From positions 10,668 to 74,667 of the forward strand of contig JBOFYV010000085.1 of assembly GCA_051654865.1 (NCBI GenBank): a DNA stretch of 64,000 bases, in the 5' to 3' direction. The notes beneath the pieces were generated by a model that was not told the DNA's origin, made no database searches, and worked only from the letters and a program-made list of their open reading frames with translations. This DNA comes from JBOFOR01 sp051654865 (GTDB lineage Bacteria > Bacillota > Clostridia > Peptostreptococcales > Peptostreptococcaceae). The position numbers and the translations under genes are program-made. Position 1 is the first letter of the stretch. Each line of letters opens with the position of its first letter. This document shows, piece after piece, positions 55,101-62,363 of the stretch.

Positions 55101-55678
55101 TTAGCATAATCTTGATATTCTAAAACTTCTACCTTTTGAATTTCATGTGAAGTTCTAAATCCATCAAAGAAATGTACAAACGGTAATCTACCCTTTATAG
55201 CTGCTAAATGTGCTACTGGTGCTATATCTGCAACTTCTTGTACTGAGCCTGATGCTAACATTACACAACCTGTAGCTCTTGCTGACATTACGTCTTGATG
55301 GTCTCCAAATATAGATAAAGCTTGAGATGCAAGAGCACGTGCACTTACATGTAATACTCCTGGAAGTAATTCTCCCGACACTTTATACATATTAGGTATC
55401 ATAAGTAATAAGCCTTGTGATGCTGTAAATGTAGTAGTAAGAGCCCCTGCCTGTAAAGAACCGTGGAATGCTCCTGCCGCTCCTCCTTCAGATTGCATTT
55501 CTACAACATTTACCTTTTGATTAAATATATTTTTTAGACCTTGAGCTGCCCATTCATCAACTGCTTCAGCCATATTTGAAGATGGTGTTATTGGAAATAT
55601 CGTTGCAACATCAGTGTATGCATAAGCAACATGAGCTGCAGCAGTATTACCATCAATTGTTTTAATTACTTTAGCCAT
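52148..55678 (-). CDS. nifJ: Pyruvate:ferredoxin (flavodoxin) oxidoreductase, single-chain
   Basis: 1176 residues with all PFOR domains fused in order: domain I ([27 protein letters not shown]), domains II-III, two 4Fe-4S ferredoxin motifs ([13 protein letters not shown] near 690, [14 protein letters not shown] near 745), the proximal-cluster CAGCGEP near 815 and the TPP domain ([21 protein letters not shown] near 960; [12 protein letters not shown]). Converts pyruvate and CoA to acetyl-CoA, CO2 and reduced ferredoxin, a central step of clostridial fermentation. AAGGAG lies before the ATG. Monocistronic, with terminators on both sides. Confidence 0.97.
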   Translation of the reverse strand: [1176 protein letters not shown]

Positions 55679-55798
55679 AATTTAACTCCTTCATATGTAT
55701 TAATTATTGTTCTTTTCCAAGTTTATTATTTGCATATAAATTGTTAATTATTAGTTTTTAGTATTTTTTATATAAAAATTTACATTCTATATTCAATA

Positions 55799-55836
55799 AA
55801 AATAGCAACCGTATCTTTCTTTTCGGTTGCTATTTT
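55799..55836 (-). terminator. Intrinsic terminator of glnA
   Basis: AAAATAGCAACCG (55799-55811) pairs perfectly with 55824-55836; 12-base loop, T-rich on the minus strand. It lies 5 bp after the stop codon. Confidence 0.85.
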
Positions 55837-55841
55837 AGATT

Positions 55842-57740
55842 TTAATATATATTTTTTTTATAATGTATATAACTATCTTGTAATTCTTTCATTTTACTAT
55901 TCATTTCTAATTGTAAGTTAGATGCCATTTCATAATCTCCATTTTCAAGAGCTTCTTTTATTTTTGAGAATAATGATTTTTTAGCCATTGTATTTTTCAT
56001 CAAGTATCTTCTTAGGGTCTCTATATTGTTCCAATGTAATTCATCTAATGCATCCATATTATCTGGAGTATGAATCTTTTTGCACTCTTTTATTATATCT
56101 ATATTATTTTGAATAATTCTGTGTGTTAGTTCTTTGCGCCATCTATCTAATATACCCGCTTTAAATGAATTCAATACTTGTTCTGTGAATACATCCCCTT
56201 GACTTAAGGCTTCTATTTTATAAGCATTAGTTTCTAATTTTCTTATATTTTCGTATACTGTAGCTGGAGGATTTGAATATCTTAAATTTCTTTCTTCTTC
56301 TGTATAATGTTCAAATACATCATTTTCATCTCTATATGCTCTAAACTTTTCTAGGTAAAAACTATCATCTCCAACATCTTTAGATATTTCTTTTTCTAAC
56401 TCTTTAGTTGTAAGACCACTTTTTGCAACAGCCTTTATACCATGTAGCATAACTTGGTATAGTCCTGCTAATACTAAATAAGTATTAGATTTTGGATTTG
56501 GTGCTCTTAGTTCAAATCTTGTTGCTAGAGGATTATTTATATCTCTTATTAACCCTATTAATATTGATCTATTTCTTGAAGGAGTATCATATCGATGCCC
56601 TAGAGATGTTACTATACATACAGGAGCTTCAAACCCTGGAACTAGTCTATTAAAGGCATCATTTGAAGATGTAACTAACGGATTTAATACTTCGTAATTT
56701 CTTAGAACTCCCATCAATGCTCCATACCCTATTTCACTCATAAAATCTTCTGTCATAGTTTTTGGTGAGAATAAATTTTTAATAGTTCCATTTGTTAACT
56801 TTGCACTTACTCCTATATGAGTATGTTCTCCATTTCCTGCTACTCCATGAAGTGGTTTTGCTTTAAAATTAACCTTAAGTCCATGTAACGCAAATATGTC
56901 TTCTACTACTTCCCTTACTATTAGTTCATTGTCTGCCGCTTGAAGAGGTGTTGAGAATTTCCAGTCTATTTCTAGTTGCTCCATCGCATGTTTTATATTT
57001 CCATCTATACTTACTGAACTATTTATTCCGCCAACCTCTTTATGACCCATTTCAGGCTCTATATCCATCATTTGCAGTACTCTCAACGTTTTTTCAAGCG
57101 CAGTTCTTATTACACCATGAGTTCTCTTCCAATATTGTTCTTTTAGACTTTGAGATACATATAGTTTTTCTAAGTCTGCTTTATCTTCTGGTGTTTTCAC
57201 CCATAATTCTAATTCTGTTGCTGCTGTCAATACTATATTTTCTATATCTTCTTTCCTTTCTATACCTATGTTATTTATCATATGTGGATATTCATCAAAT
57301 AGCTTATCCACGGATTCTCTAAAATTATTTATTGCCTTTTCTAATATTCCTCTTGAACATACTTTTTCTTCGTTATGAAGTAAAAAAGAAGGTATTTTTA
57401 ATGTTCCTACTGGTAATTTAGTTTCATCATCTATATATTCATAGTTATAATCAATATACCAATTAACATTAGAGTCTGGCAATAAATCTACTTTTGCATC
57501 ATTTAAAGTAGCTATTTCATTAAGTTCAACACTAGACCCATCTGTTTGTATACCATTAACTAAAAACTTTTCTACATCATCTAAAAACAACTCTACAGGT
57601 ATTTTCTCATCTGTCGCATTACCTCCTATGTCAACTCCCATAAGTGACACAAATCTAATATTTTTATTTTTTTCTAATATTTTTTTTACATCATTTTCAT
57701 TGTGATTTTCTGGTTTGATTACATATAATAATTTTTTCAT
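55842..57740 (-). CDS. glnA: Glutamine synthetase (large clostridial variant)
   Basis: 632 residues: a beta-grasp domain (RFVSLMGVDIGGNATDEKIPVE), then the catalytic domain with ATELELWV, NGEHTHIGVSA (metal/ammonium site) and RNRSILIGLIRD, plus a helical C-terminal part of about 170 residues not found in the usual 445-residue GSI enzymes. Makes glutamine from glutamate, ammonia and ATP. The ATG has AGGAGGAG about 8 bases upstream. It lies 114 bp after the ANTAR regulator gene, and that gap holds two hexaloop hairpins and a terminator (57776-57849), so it is most likely switched on by ANTAR antitermination. Confidence 0.92.
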   Translation of the reverse strand: MKKLLYVIKPENHNENDVKKILEKNKNIRFVSLMGVDIGGNATDEKIPVELFLDDVEKFLVNGIQTDGSSVELNEIATLNDAKVDLLPDSNVNWYIDYNYEYIDDETKLPVGTLKIPSFLLHNEEKVCSRGILEKAINNFRESVDKLFDEYPHMINNIGIERKEDIENIVLTAATELELWVKTPEDKADLEKLYVSQSLKEQYWKRTHGVIRTALEKTLRVLQMMDIEPEMGHKEVGGINSSVSIDGNIKHAMEQLEIDWKFSTPLQAADNELIVREVVEDIFALHGLKVNFKAKPLHGVAGNGEHTHIGVSAKLTNGTIKNLFSPKTMTEDFMSEIGYGALMGVLRNYEVLNPLVTSSNDAFNRLVPGFEAPVCIVTSLGHRYDTPSRNRSILIGLIRDINNPLATRFELRAPNPKSNTYLVLAGLYQVMLHGIKAVAKSGLTTKELEKEISKDVGDDSFYLEKFRAYRDENDVFEHYTEEERNLRYSNPPATVYENIRKLETNAYKIEALSQGDVFTEQVLNSFKAGILDRWRKELTHRIIQNNIDIIKECKKIHTPDNMDALDELHWNNIETLRRYLMKNTMAKKSLFSKIKEALENGDYEMASNLQLEMNSKMKELQDSYIHYKKNIY

Positions 57741-57775
57741 TTATAACTCCTCCTAGTAAATAATTTATATTGATT

Positions 57776-57849
57776 AAAAAAGGACTTAAAAACATTATTA
57801 ATATTTTTAAGCCCCTTTGCTTACTTACAAATTACATCATTGTATTTGT
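57776..57849 (-). promoter_or_regulatory. ANTAR-type antitermination leader of glnA
   Basis: On the minus-strand RNA, first a hairpin at 57849-57827 (stem ACAAATAC/GTAATTTGT, hexaloop AAUGAU), a 3-base linker, then a hairpin at 57823-57808 (stem UAAGC/GCUUA, hexaloop AAAGGG). Both loops have A at position 1 and G at position 4, the ANTAR rule. The second hairpin shares bases 57808-57815 with a terminator (57804-57814 paired to 57782-57792, one G-U, then six U at 57781-57776), so the two structures exclude each other. It follows the ANTAR gene stop codon by 5 bp and precedes the glnA ribosome site. Confidence 0.85.
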
Positions 57850-57854
57850 ATGTA

Positions 57855-58430
57855 TTAAATTTTAAATTGGTAACTAATTATAATAAATTCAGCTATTTCT
57901 CTCATAGTTACTCTTTTTTCCATACTATATTTTCTTATTTTAGAATATGCTTCTTCTTCTGTAAGATTCTCATTGACCATAAGTATCCCTTTTGCTTTAT
58001 CTATTGATTTTCTATCTTCAAATTTTTGCTCAATTATCTCTTTTTGTTTTTTTATTTTTCTATATTCATTTCCTGTATATACAGCAATTTCAATAGCTGA
58101 TACTATATTTTCTTTTTTTAATGGTTTTATTATACATCCTCTTGCTCCAACTACTTTAACTTTGTTTACGATTTCTTTATTAATCTTCGATAATAAAAAT
58201 ATTATTGCACCTGATATATCTTCTTGATTTATTATTTGAGCTGCTCCAATACCATCTAATAAAGGCATATTCGGTTCTATTAATATTGCATCTGGATTAT
58301 GTTGCCTGCATATTTTTATTGCATCAAATCCATCACAAGCTTCTGCTACTACTTTGTAACCTTCAACTTCTAAAATATGCTTTATCTCTTCTCTTGTCTC
58401 AGCTTCATTACTTGCTACAACTACTCTCAA
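57855..58430 (-). CDS. ANTAR-domain antiterminator with degenerate receiver
   Basis: 191 residues from a TTG start (58430) with AGAGGTGG 7-8 bases upstream. Residues 1-120 are a response-regulator receiver fold; 130-188 are the ANTAR RNA-binding domain (RKSIDKAKGILMVNENLTEEEAYSKIRKYSMEKRVTMREIAE). In the receiver the usual acidic pocket is S7-N8 and the phospho-acceptor Asp is E52 (ILIEPNMPLLDG), while the later KP pair is kept, so it is unlikely to be phosphorylated in the normal way and may be permanently on or sense a ligand. Neighbour glnA and both leaders point to nitrogen control. Confidence 0.88.
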   Translation of the reverse strand: MRVVVASNEAETREEIKHILEVEGYKVVAEACDGFDAIKICRQHNPDAILIEPNMPLLDGIGAAQIINQEDISGAIIFLLSKINKEIVNKVKVVGARGCIIKPLKKENIVSAIEIAVYTGNEYRKIKKQKEIIEQKFEDRKSIDKAKGILMVNENLTEEEAYSKIRKYSMEKRVTMREIAEFIIISYQFKI

Positions 58431-58444
58431 AGTAATAACCACCT

Positions 58445-58557
58445 CTAAATAAATAAAAGCTCTTTAAAATCATATAAAAGAGCTTCATCGCTTTAATTTA
58501 TATACACGCCATTGTGTATCTTTAATTCATTTTATTAATTTTCAAGAAAAATGTTAA
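58445..58557 (-). promoter_or_regulatory. Promoter and ANTAR-type leader of the ANTAR gene itself
   Basis: Promoter on the minus strand: TTAACA (58557-58552), 17 bases, TAAAAT (58534-58529). Just after the expected start lies a hairpin with a perfect 6-bp stem (ATACAC/GTGTAT, 58519-58502) and hexaloop AAUGGC (A1, G4). A second, weaker hairpin (AGC/GCU, 58492-58481) has hexaloop GAUGAA, with G4 but not A1. It overlaps a terminator (58485-58477 with 58465-58457, then UUAUUUAUUU), which ends just before the ribosome site. This is the same layout as the glnA leader and suggests self-control. Confidence 0.7.
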
Positions 58558-58665
58558 CTCTTTTCTTATTTTTTTATATTAAATTAATTTAATATATTAC
58601 ACCTTATAAAATTATATAGTTAATGATATTTAATTTCTTTGTATAGCGCAACAATATGTAAAAAA

Positions 58666-58701
58666 AAAGATATAATTATTATTTTTTATAATTATATCTT
58701 T
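58666..58701 (-). terminator. Intrinsic terminator of the sugar ABC operon
   Basis: AAAGATATAATTAT (58666-58679) pairs with 58688-58701; 8-base loop and eight T on the minus strand. It lies 15 bp after the stop codon at 58717. Confidence 0.75.
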
Positions 58702-58716
58702 CTTATTTATATGCTA

Positions 58717-59340
58717 TTACACGTACTTATTCAATATTTTATCTAAAAATATTGAATTAATATATGAAGCTAATGCAAATCCTATTGTAGTATAAAAAAA
58801 TATTATATATCCTCCAAAACTACTTACAAAATACAATAATATTAATGGTAATAAATTTACTGATACTATCAATATCGTATAAGGTAAGTTTTGAATAGAT
58901 ATAAGAACAGAGTTTATTACAGTATTTTTTATTGTATTATCAAATTTAGATATAATAGGAAATATATACGAAAGTGCAAACATAAATACTACACTTACCA
59001 TTGTAAATATAAATTGTAATACTCTACTTAAAGTCTCACTAGAAATCAAATTAGCAATTTGAAAATCAACAACTAGCACAATACCAAGAACCATTGCTAA
59101 TAACCATATTTTAGTGCTGGCTTTAAAATTTTCTTTAAACTTATTGATAAATTCTTTTATAATATACTTTTCCTCATATTTTACCATTTGTACTGTAACA
59201 GAATACATTGATGTTACAGATGCTCCTATCGTTATTATAGGTATACAAGAAGATAAGAATAGTAAGTTTAATATAACTATGTCTGTTACTTTCCCTAAAA
59301 TTTCAAAAAATTTACTGTCATATCTAAATAAATTCCCCAT
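58717..59340 (-). CDS. YesL-like protein (DUF624)
   Basis: 207 residues with five hydrophobic segments. The pattern ILNLLFLSSCIPIITIGAS near residue 25 is typical of DUF624/YesL membrane proteins, which are found in sugar ABC transporter operons of Firmicutes; their role is not settled. The ATG at 59340 has GGGGAAGG 5 bases upstream; a GTG five codons earlier would lie on the ribosome site. It follows the LacI regulator gene by 25 bp and is the last gene of the operon. Confidence 0.82.
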   Translation of the reverse strand: MGNLFRYDSKFFEILGKVTDIVILNLLFLSSCIPIITIGASVTSMYSVTVQMVKYEEKYIIKEFINKFKENFKASTKIWLLAMVLGIVLVVDFQIANLISSETLSRVLQFIFTMVSVVFMFALSYIFPIISKFDNTIKNTVINSVLISIQNLPYTILIVSVNLLPLILLYFVSSFGGYIIFFYTTIGFALASYINSIFLDKILNKYV

Positions 59341-59365
59341 AAAAACCTTCCCCACTCTTACATTT

Positions 59366-60400
59366 TTAATTGTTTAGTCTACAAATTGATTCTCTTACCA
59401 TTAACTCTCCTTCAAATACTTTATGTTGATTTTTAATCTTCTTATCAATTAAATCAAATAGTATTTTAGTAGTTTCCCTTGCCATTGCTTCAACTGGTTG
59501 GCGTATTGTGGTAATCGATGGATTATAATAATACGTAATATCTAGTCCATCAAATCCTACAACCGAATAGTCTTCTGGTATTCTTTTACCCGATTCTATT
59601 ATTGCTTTACAAGCACCTATTGCCATACTATCTGAAATTGCATAAACTGCTGTACACATCTCATCAGATACTATAAGTTCTTTCATTAGTTTATATCCAT
59701 TTTCCATAGTATAAGCGTTGCAGTTCTCTGAAGTATATCTAATTAGTTTTTCATTTATATTAATATTATTCTCTAATAATGAATTACAATATCCTTCTAC
59801 TCGCAATTTACTTATACTCTTATCTCTACTATCTGATGCTAAAATTGCTATTTTTTTATGACCATATTCACATAAAAGATCAACTATTTTTTTACTTTCA
59901 TTAATATCATCAACTGACACTGATGAGTATAACTTTTTATCTACATCATTTGATATAACTATTGTACTTAATACAAATGGAACTGTTATTTTTTTTAAAG
60001 TTTCTTCATCATGTGAAAAAAATCCTCCTAAAAATACAATCCCCTTTAATCTCTTTTCTTTTATTAGCTCTAAAGCTACCTCAATTTCATCTTGATTAGA
60101 ATCTACTCTATGTAATACAAAAGTATATTTTTCATTTTGTATTTCTTCTTCAAATACTTTTATCATATTTTGAAAGAATGGATTATCTATACCTTTTATT
60201 AATACAGCAATTGTTCTCGTATCTGAAAGTTTTAAATTTCTTGCACTATTATTTGGAATAAAATTACTTTCTTTTATAACTTCCATAATCTTATTTTTAG
60301 TATCTTCACTAATTTCTGGGTGATTATTAATAGCTCTAGAAACTGTACTAACTCCGACACCACACTTTTTTGCTATATCTTTGATTGTGATTGTCTTCAT
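59366..60400 (-). CDS. LacI family transcriptional regulator
   Basis: 344 residues. N-terminal helix-turn-helix with hinge (ITIKDIAKKCGVGVSTVSRAINNHPEIS) followed by a sugar-binding periplasmic-type domain (IAVLIKGIDNPFFQNMI, VVGFDGLDITYYYNPSITTIRQP). Probably represses the ABC operon that it is part of and is released by the imported sugar. The likely operator is the palindrome at 63758-63776 just after the operon promoter. Lies 68 bp after the second permease gene. Confidence 0.92.
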   Translation of the reverse strand: MKTITIKDIAKKCGVGVSTVSRAINNHPEISEDTKNKIMEVIKESNFIPNNSARNLKLSDTRTIAVLIKGIDNPFFQNMIKVFEEEIQNEKYTFVLHRVDSNQDEIEVALELIKEKRLKGIVFLGGFFSHDEETLKKITVPFVLSTIVISNDVDKKLYSSVSVDDINESKKIVDLLCEYGHKKIAILASDSRDKSISKLRVEGYCNSLLENNININEKLIRYTSENCNAYTMENGYKLMKELIVSDEMCTAVYAISDSMAIGACKAIIESGKRIPEDYSVVGFDGLDITYYYNPSITTIRQPVEAMARETTKILFDLIDKKIKNQHKVFEGELMVRESICRLNN

Positions 60401-60468
60401 CTAAATTCTATCCCTTCAACTCAGTTTTCCTATATCAATACTAACATAAGATATAATATATTAAAATA

Positions 60469-61341
60469 CTAACCTTTCACAGCCCCTGCAGCTACACCTT
60501 CTATAATATACTTTTGACAAATTAAGTAGAATATTATTATTGGTACTATTGATAATACAAGCATTGCCATCATAGCTCCCATATCTCTATTTCCATTTGA
60601 TCCAACTAACATTTGTACTACTACTGGTATTGTTTTATATTCTGTAGATAATCCTATTACTAGGTATGGTAATAAGTAATCGTTCCATATCCACATCGCA
60701 TTTAATATTGCTACTGTAATTGATGTTGGTTTTAAAATAGGTATAACTATTTTGAAATATGTTTGTAATGGATTACATCCATCTATCATTGCAGCTTCTT
60801 CTATTTCAAGTGGTATAGATTTTACAAATCCACTAAACATAAATACTGATAATCCTGCTCCAAACCCTAAATATAATACTATCATACCTAAAGGATTAGC
60901 TAAGTTTAATACATCAGCTAGCTTTACAGTTGGAAACATTACCATCTGGAATGGTACTATCATAGAGAATACAAACATGTAGTATAAAGCTGTTGTAGTC
61001 TTACTTTTAACTCTGGTTATATAATAAGCAGTCATTGAAGTAAAAAATACTATCGTTATAACTGAGAATATTGTTATAAAAAATGACCACCCCATAGCAC
61101 TAAAAAATCCTGTTCTTTCTAATCCATTGATATAATTTGTTAAACCTACAAATGTATCTGATGTAGGTAATGCAAAAGGTGCATCACTTATGAAGAATTT
61201 ACCTTTAAATGAGTTTACTAATATAAATCCTATAGGGGCTAAAAATACTACTACTAATGCACATAGCATTATAAATATAATACTATTTCCTATATTAAAT
61301 TTCTTTCTAGGTTTATTTTTTAATAATACTGTGTTTTGCAT
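60469..61341 (-). CDS. Sugar ABC transporter permease (MalG type)
   Basis: 290 residues with six membrane segments. The permease-ATPase contact loop (EAA motif) is IEEAAMIDGCNPLQTYFKIVIPILKP near residue 190. Second permease of a CUT1-type carbohydrate importer. Its ATG shares a base with the stop codon of the previous gene (TAATG), so translation is coupled. The operon has no ATPase gene; a shared MsmX-like ATPase elsewhere is expected. Confidence 0.92.
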   Translation of the reverse strand: MQNTVLLKNKPRKKFNIGNSIIFIMLCALVVVFLAPIGFILVNSFKGKFFISDAPFALPTSDTFVGLTNYINGLERTGFFSAMGWSFFITIFSVITIVFFTSMTAYYITRVKSKTTTALYYMFVFSMIVPFQMVMFPTVKLADVLNLANPLGMIVLYLGFGAGLSVFMFSGFVKSIPLEIEEAAMIDGCNPLQTYFKIVIPILKPTSITVAILNAMWIWNDYLLPYLVIGLSTEYKTIPVVVQMLVGSNGNRDMGAMMAMLVLSIVPIIIFYLICQKYIIEGVAAGAVKG

Positions 61342-62186
61342 TAATGTTCTACCTCCTTCTTTCTAGTTGCATACAATTGAGAAAGAGCTATAAGTGCAAC
61401 TATGATAAAGAATATTACTGCCTTAGCTTGACCTACTCCTTCAAAGTTACTTCTACCATAGAATGTGTTTACGATATTTAATGCTACCATTTCAGTTTGT
61501 TTCATTGGAGCACCATTTGTTAAAGCTAAGTTTTGATCAAATAACTTAAAACTGTTCGATAACGTTAAAAATGTACAGATTGTTATAGATGGCATTACCA
61601 TTGGTATTGTTACACTCTTTATAGTTTGCCATTTGGTTGCTCCATCAATTTTAGCCGCTTCTGTTAATTCTGGTGGAACATTTTGAAGACCTGCAATGTA
61701 TATTATCATCATATATCCTATCATTTGCCAATTCATTAATACAATAAGCCCTATAAATCCAAACTTTGGATTAGCCACTAATGTAGTTTCATAATTTATT
61801 AATACTGCATTTATCATTGCCTGCCAAGTATATCCTAGTACTATCCCACCTATTAGGTTTGGCATAAAAAATGTTGTACGGAAGAAATTTGTTCCTTTTA
61901 TTTTTCTAGTTAGGAAATAAGCTAAAGTAAAAGCAAGTATATTTACAGATATAACCGCTACTACTGTGAATACAGAAGTAAATCCAAATGCTTTTATAAA
62001 TCCTTGACCTGGTTCAAACGCTTTTATATAGTTATCAAATCCTACAAATGTTGCATTACTCAATGTTGTGAATTCACAGAAAGATAAATATAACCCTACT
62101 ACAAAAGGAATAACAAATGCTATCGCAAATGCAAGTAATGTTGGAACTAAAAATATCCCAAAATATTTTTTTAAAGCCTTCTGCAT
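61341..62186 (-). CDS. Sugar ABC transporter permease (MalF type)
   Basis: 281 residues with six membrane segments and EAA loop LTEAAKIDGATKWQTIKSVTIPMVMP near 180. First permease of the CUT1 importer. AGGAGG lies about 8 bases before the ATG. It follows the binding-protein gene after 177 bp that contain a long inverted repeat (62250-62336), probably a stabiliser or processing structure that lowers permease output relative to the binding protein. Confidence 0.92.
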   Translation of the reverse strand: MQKALKKYFGIFLVPTLLAFAIAFVIPFVVGLYLSFCEFTTLSNATFVGFDNYIKAFEPGQGFIKAFGFTSVFTVVAVISVNILAFTLAYFLTRKIKGTNFFRTTFFMPNLIGGIVLGYTWQAMINAVLINYETTLVANPKFGFIGLIVLMNWQMIGYMMIIYIAGLQNVPPELTEAAKIDGATKWQTIKSVTIPMVMPSITICTFLTLSNSFKLFDQNLALTNGAPMKQTEMVALNIVNTFYGRSNFEGVGQAKAVIFFIIVALIALSQLYATRKKEVEH

Positions 62187-62249
62187 AATAGTCCTCCTAA
62201 TTTATTATAAAATAATACCATGCAATCGTTTGTTTATTTTAAAATAACT

Positions 62250-62336
62250 TTAGCCATAAATAAATTCTATTACCTGTCTCATATGATTTAATTATATATC
62301 ATAATTTATGGTACCATATTCATTATTTATGGCTAA
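62250..62336 (-). promoter_or_regulatory. Intercistronic hairpin between binding protein and permease genes
   Basis: TTAGCCATAAATAA (62250-62263) is perfectly complementary to 62323-62336, enclosing about 60 bases with a smaller inner repeat and a 12-bp palindrome (TATGGTACCATA). No U-run follows directly. Similar structures after binding-protein genes protect the upstream mRNA from decay, which gives more binding protein than permease. Confidence 0.55.
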
Positions 62337-62363
62337 GCCTTTTAAGGTTATTAATTTTTTATC

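Noticed and set aside
62220..62240. Second LacI operator before the permease gene
   Set aside because: Only a half-site-like AATCGTT is present, without a matching partner arm.
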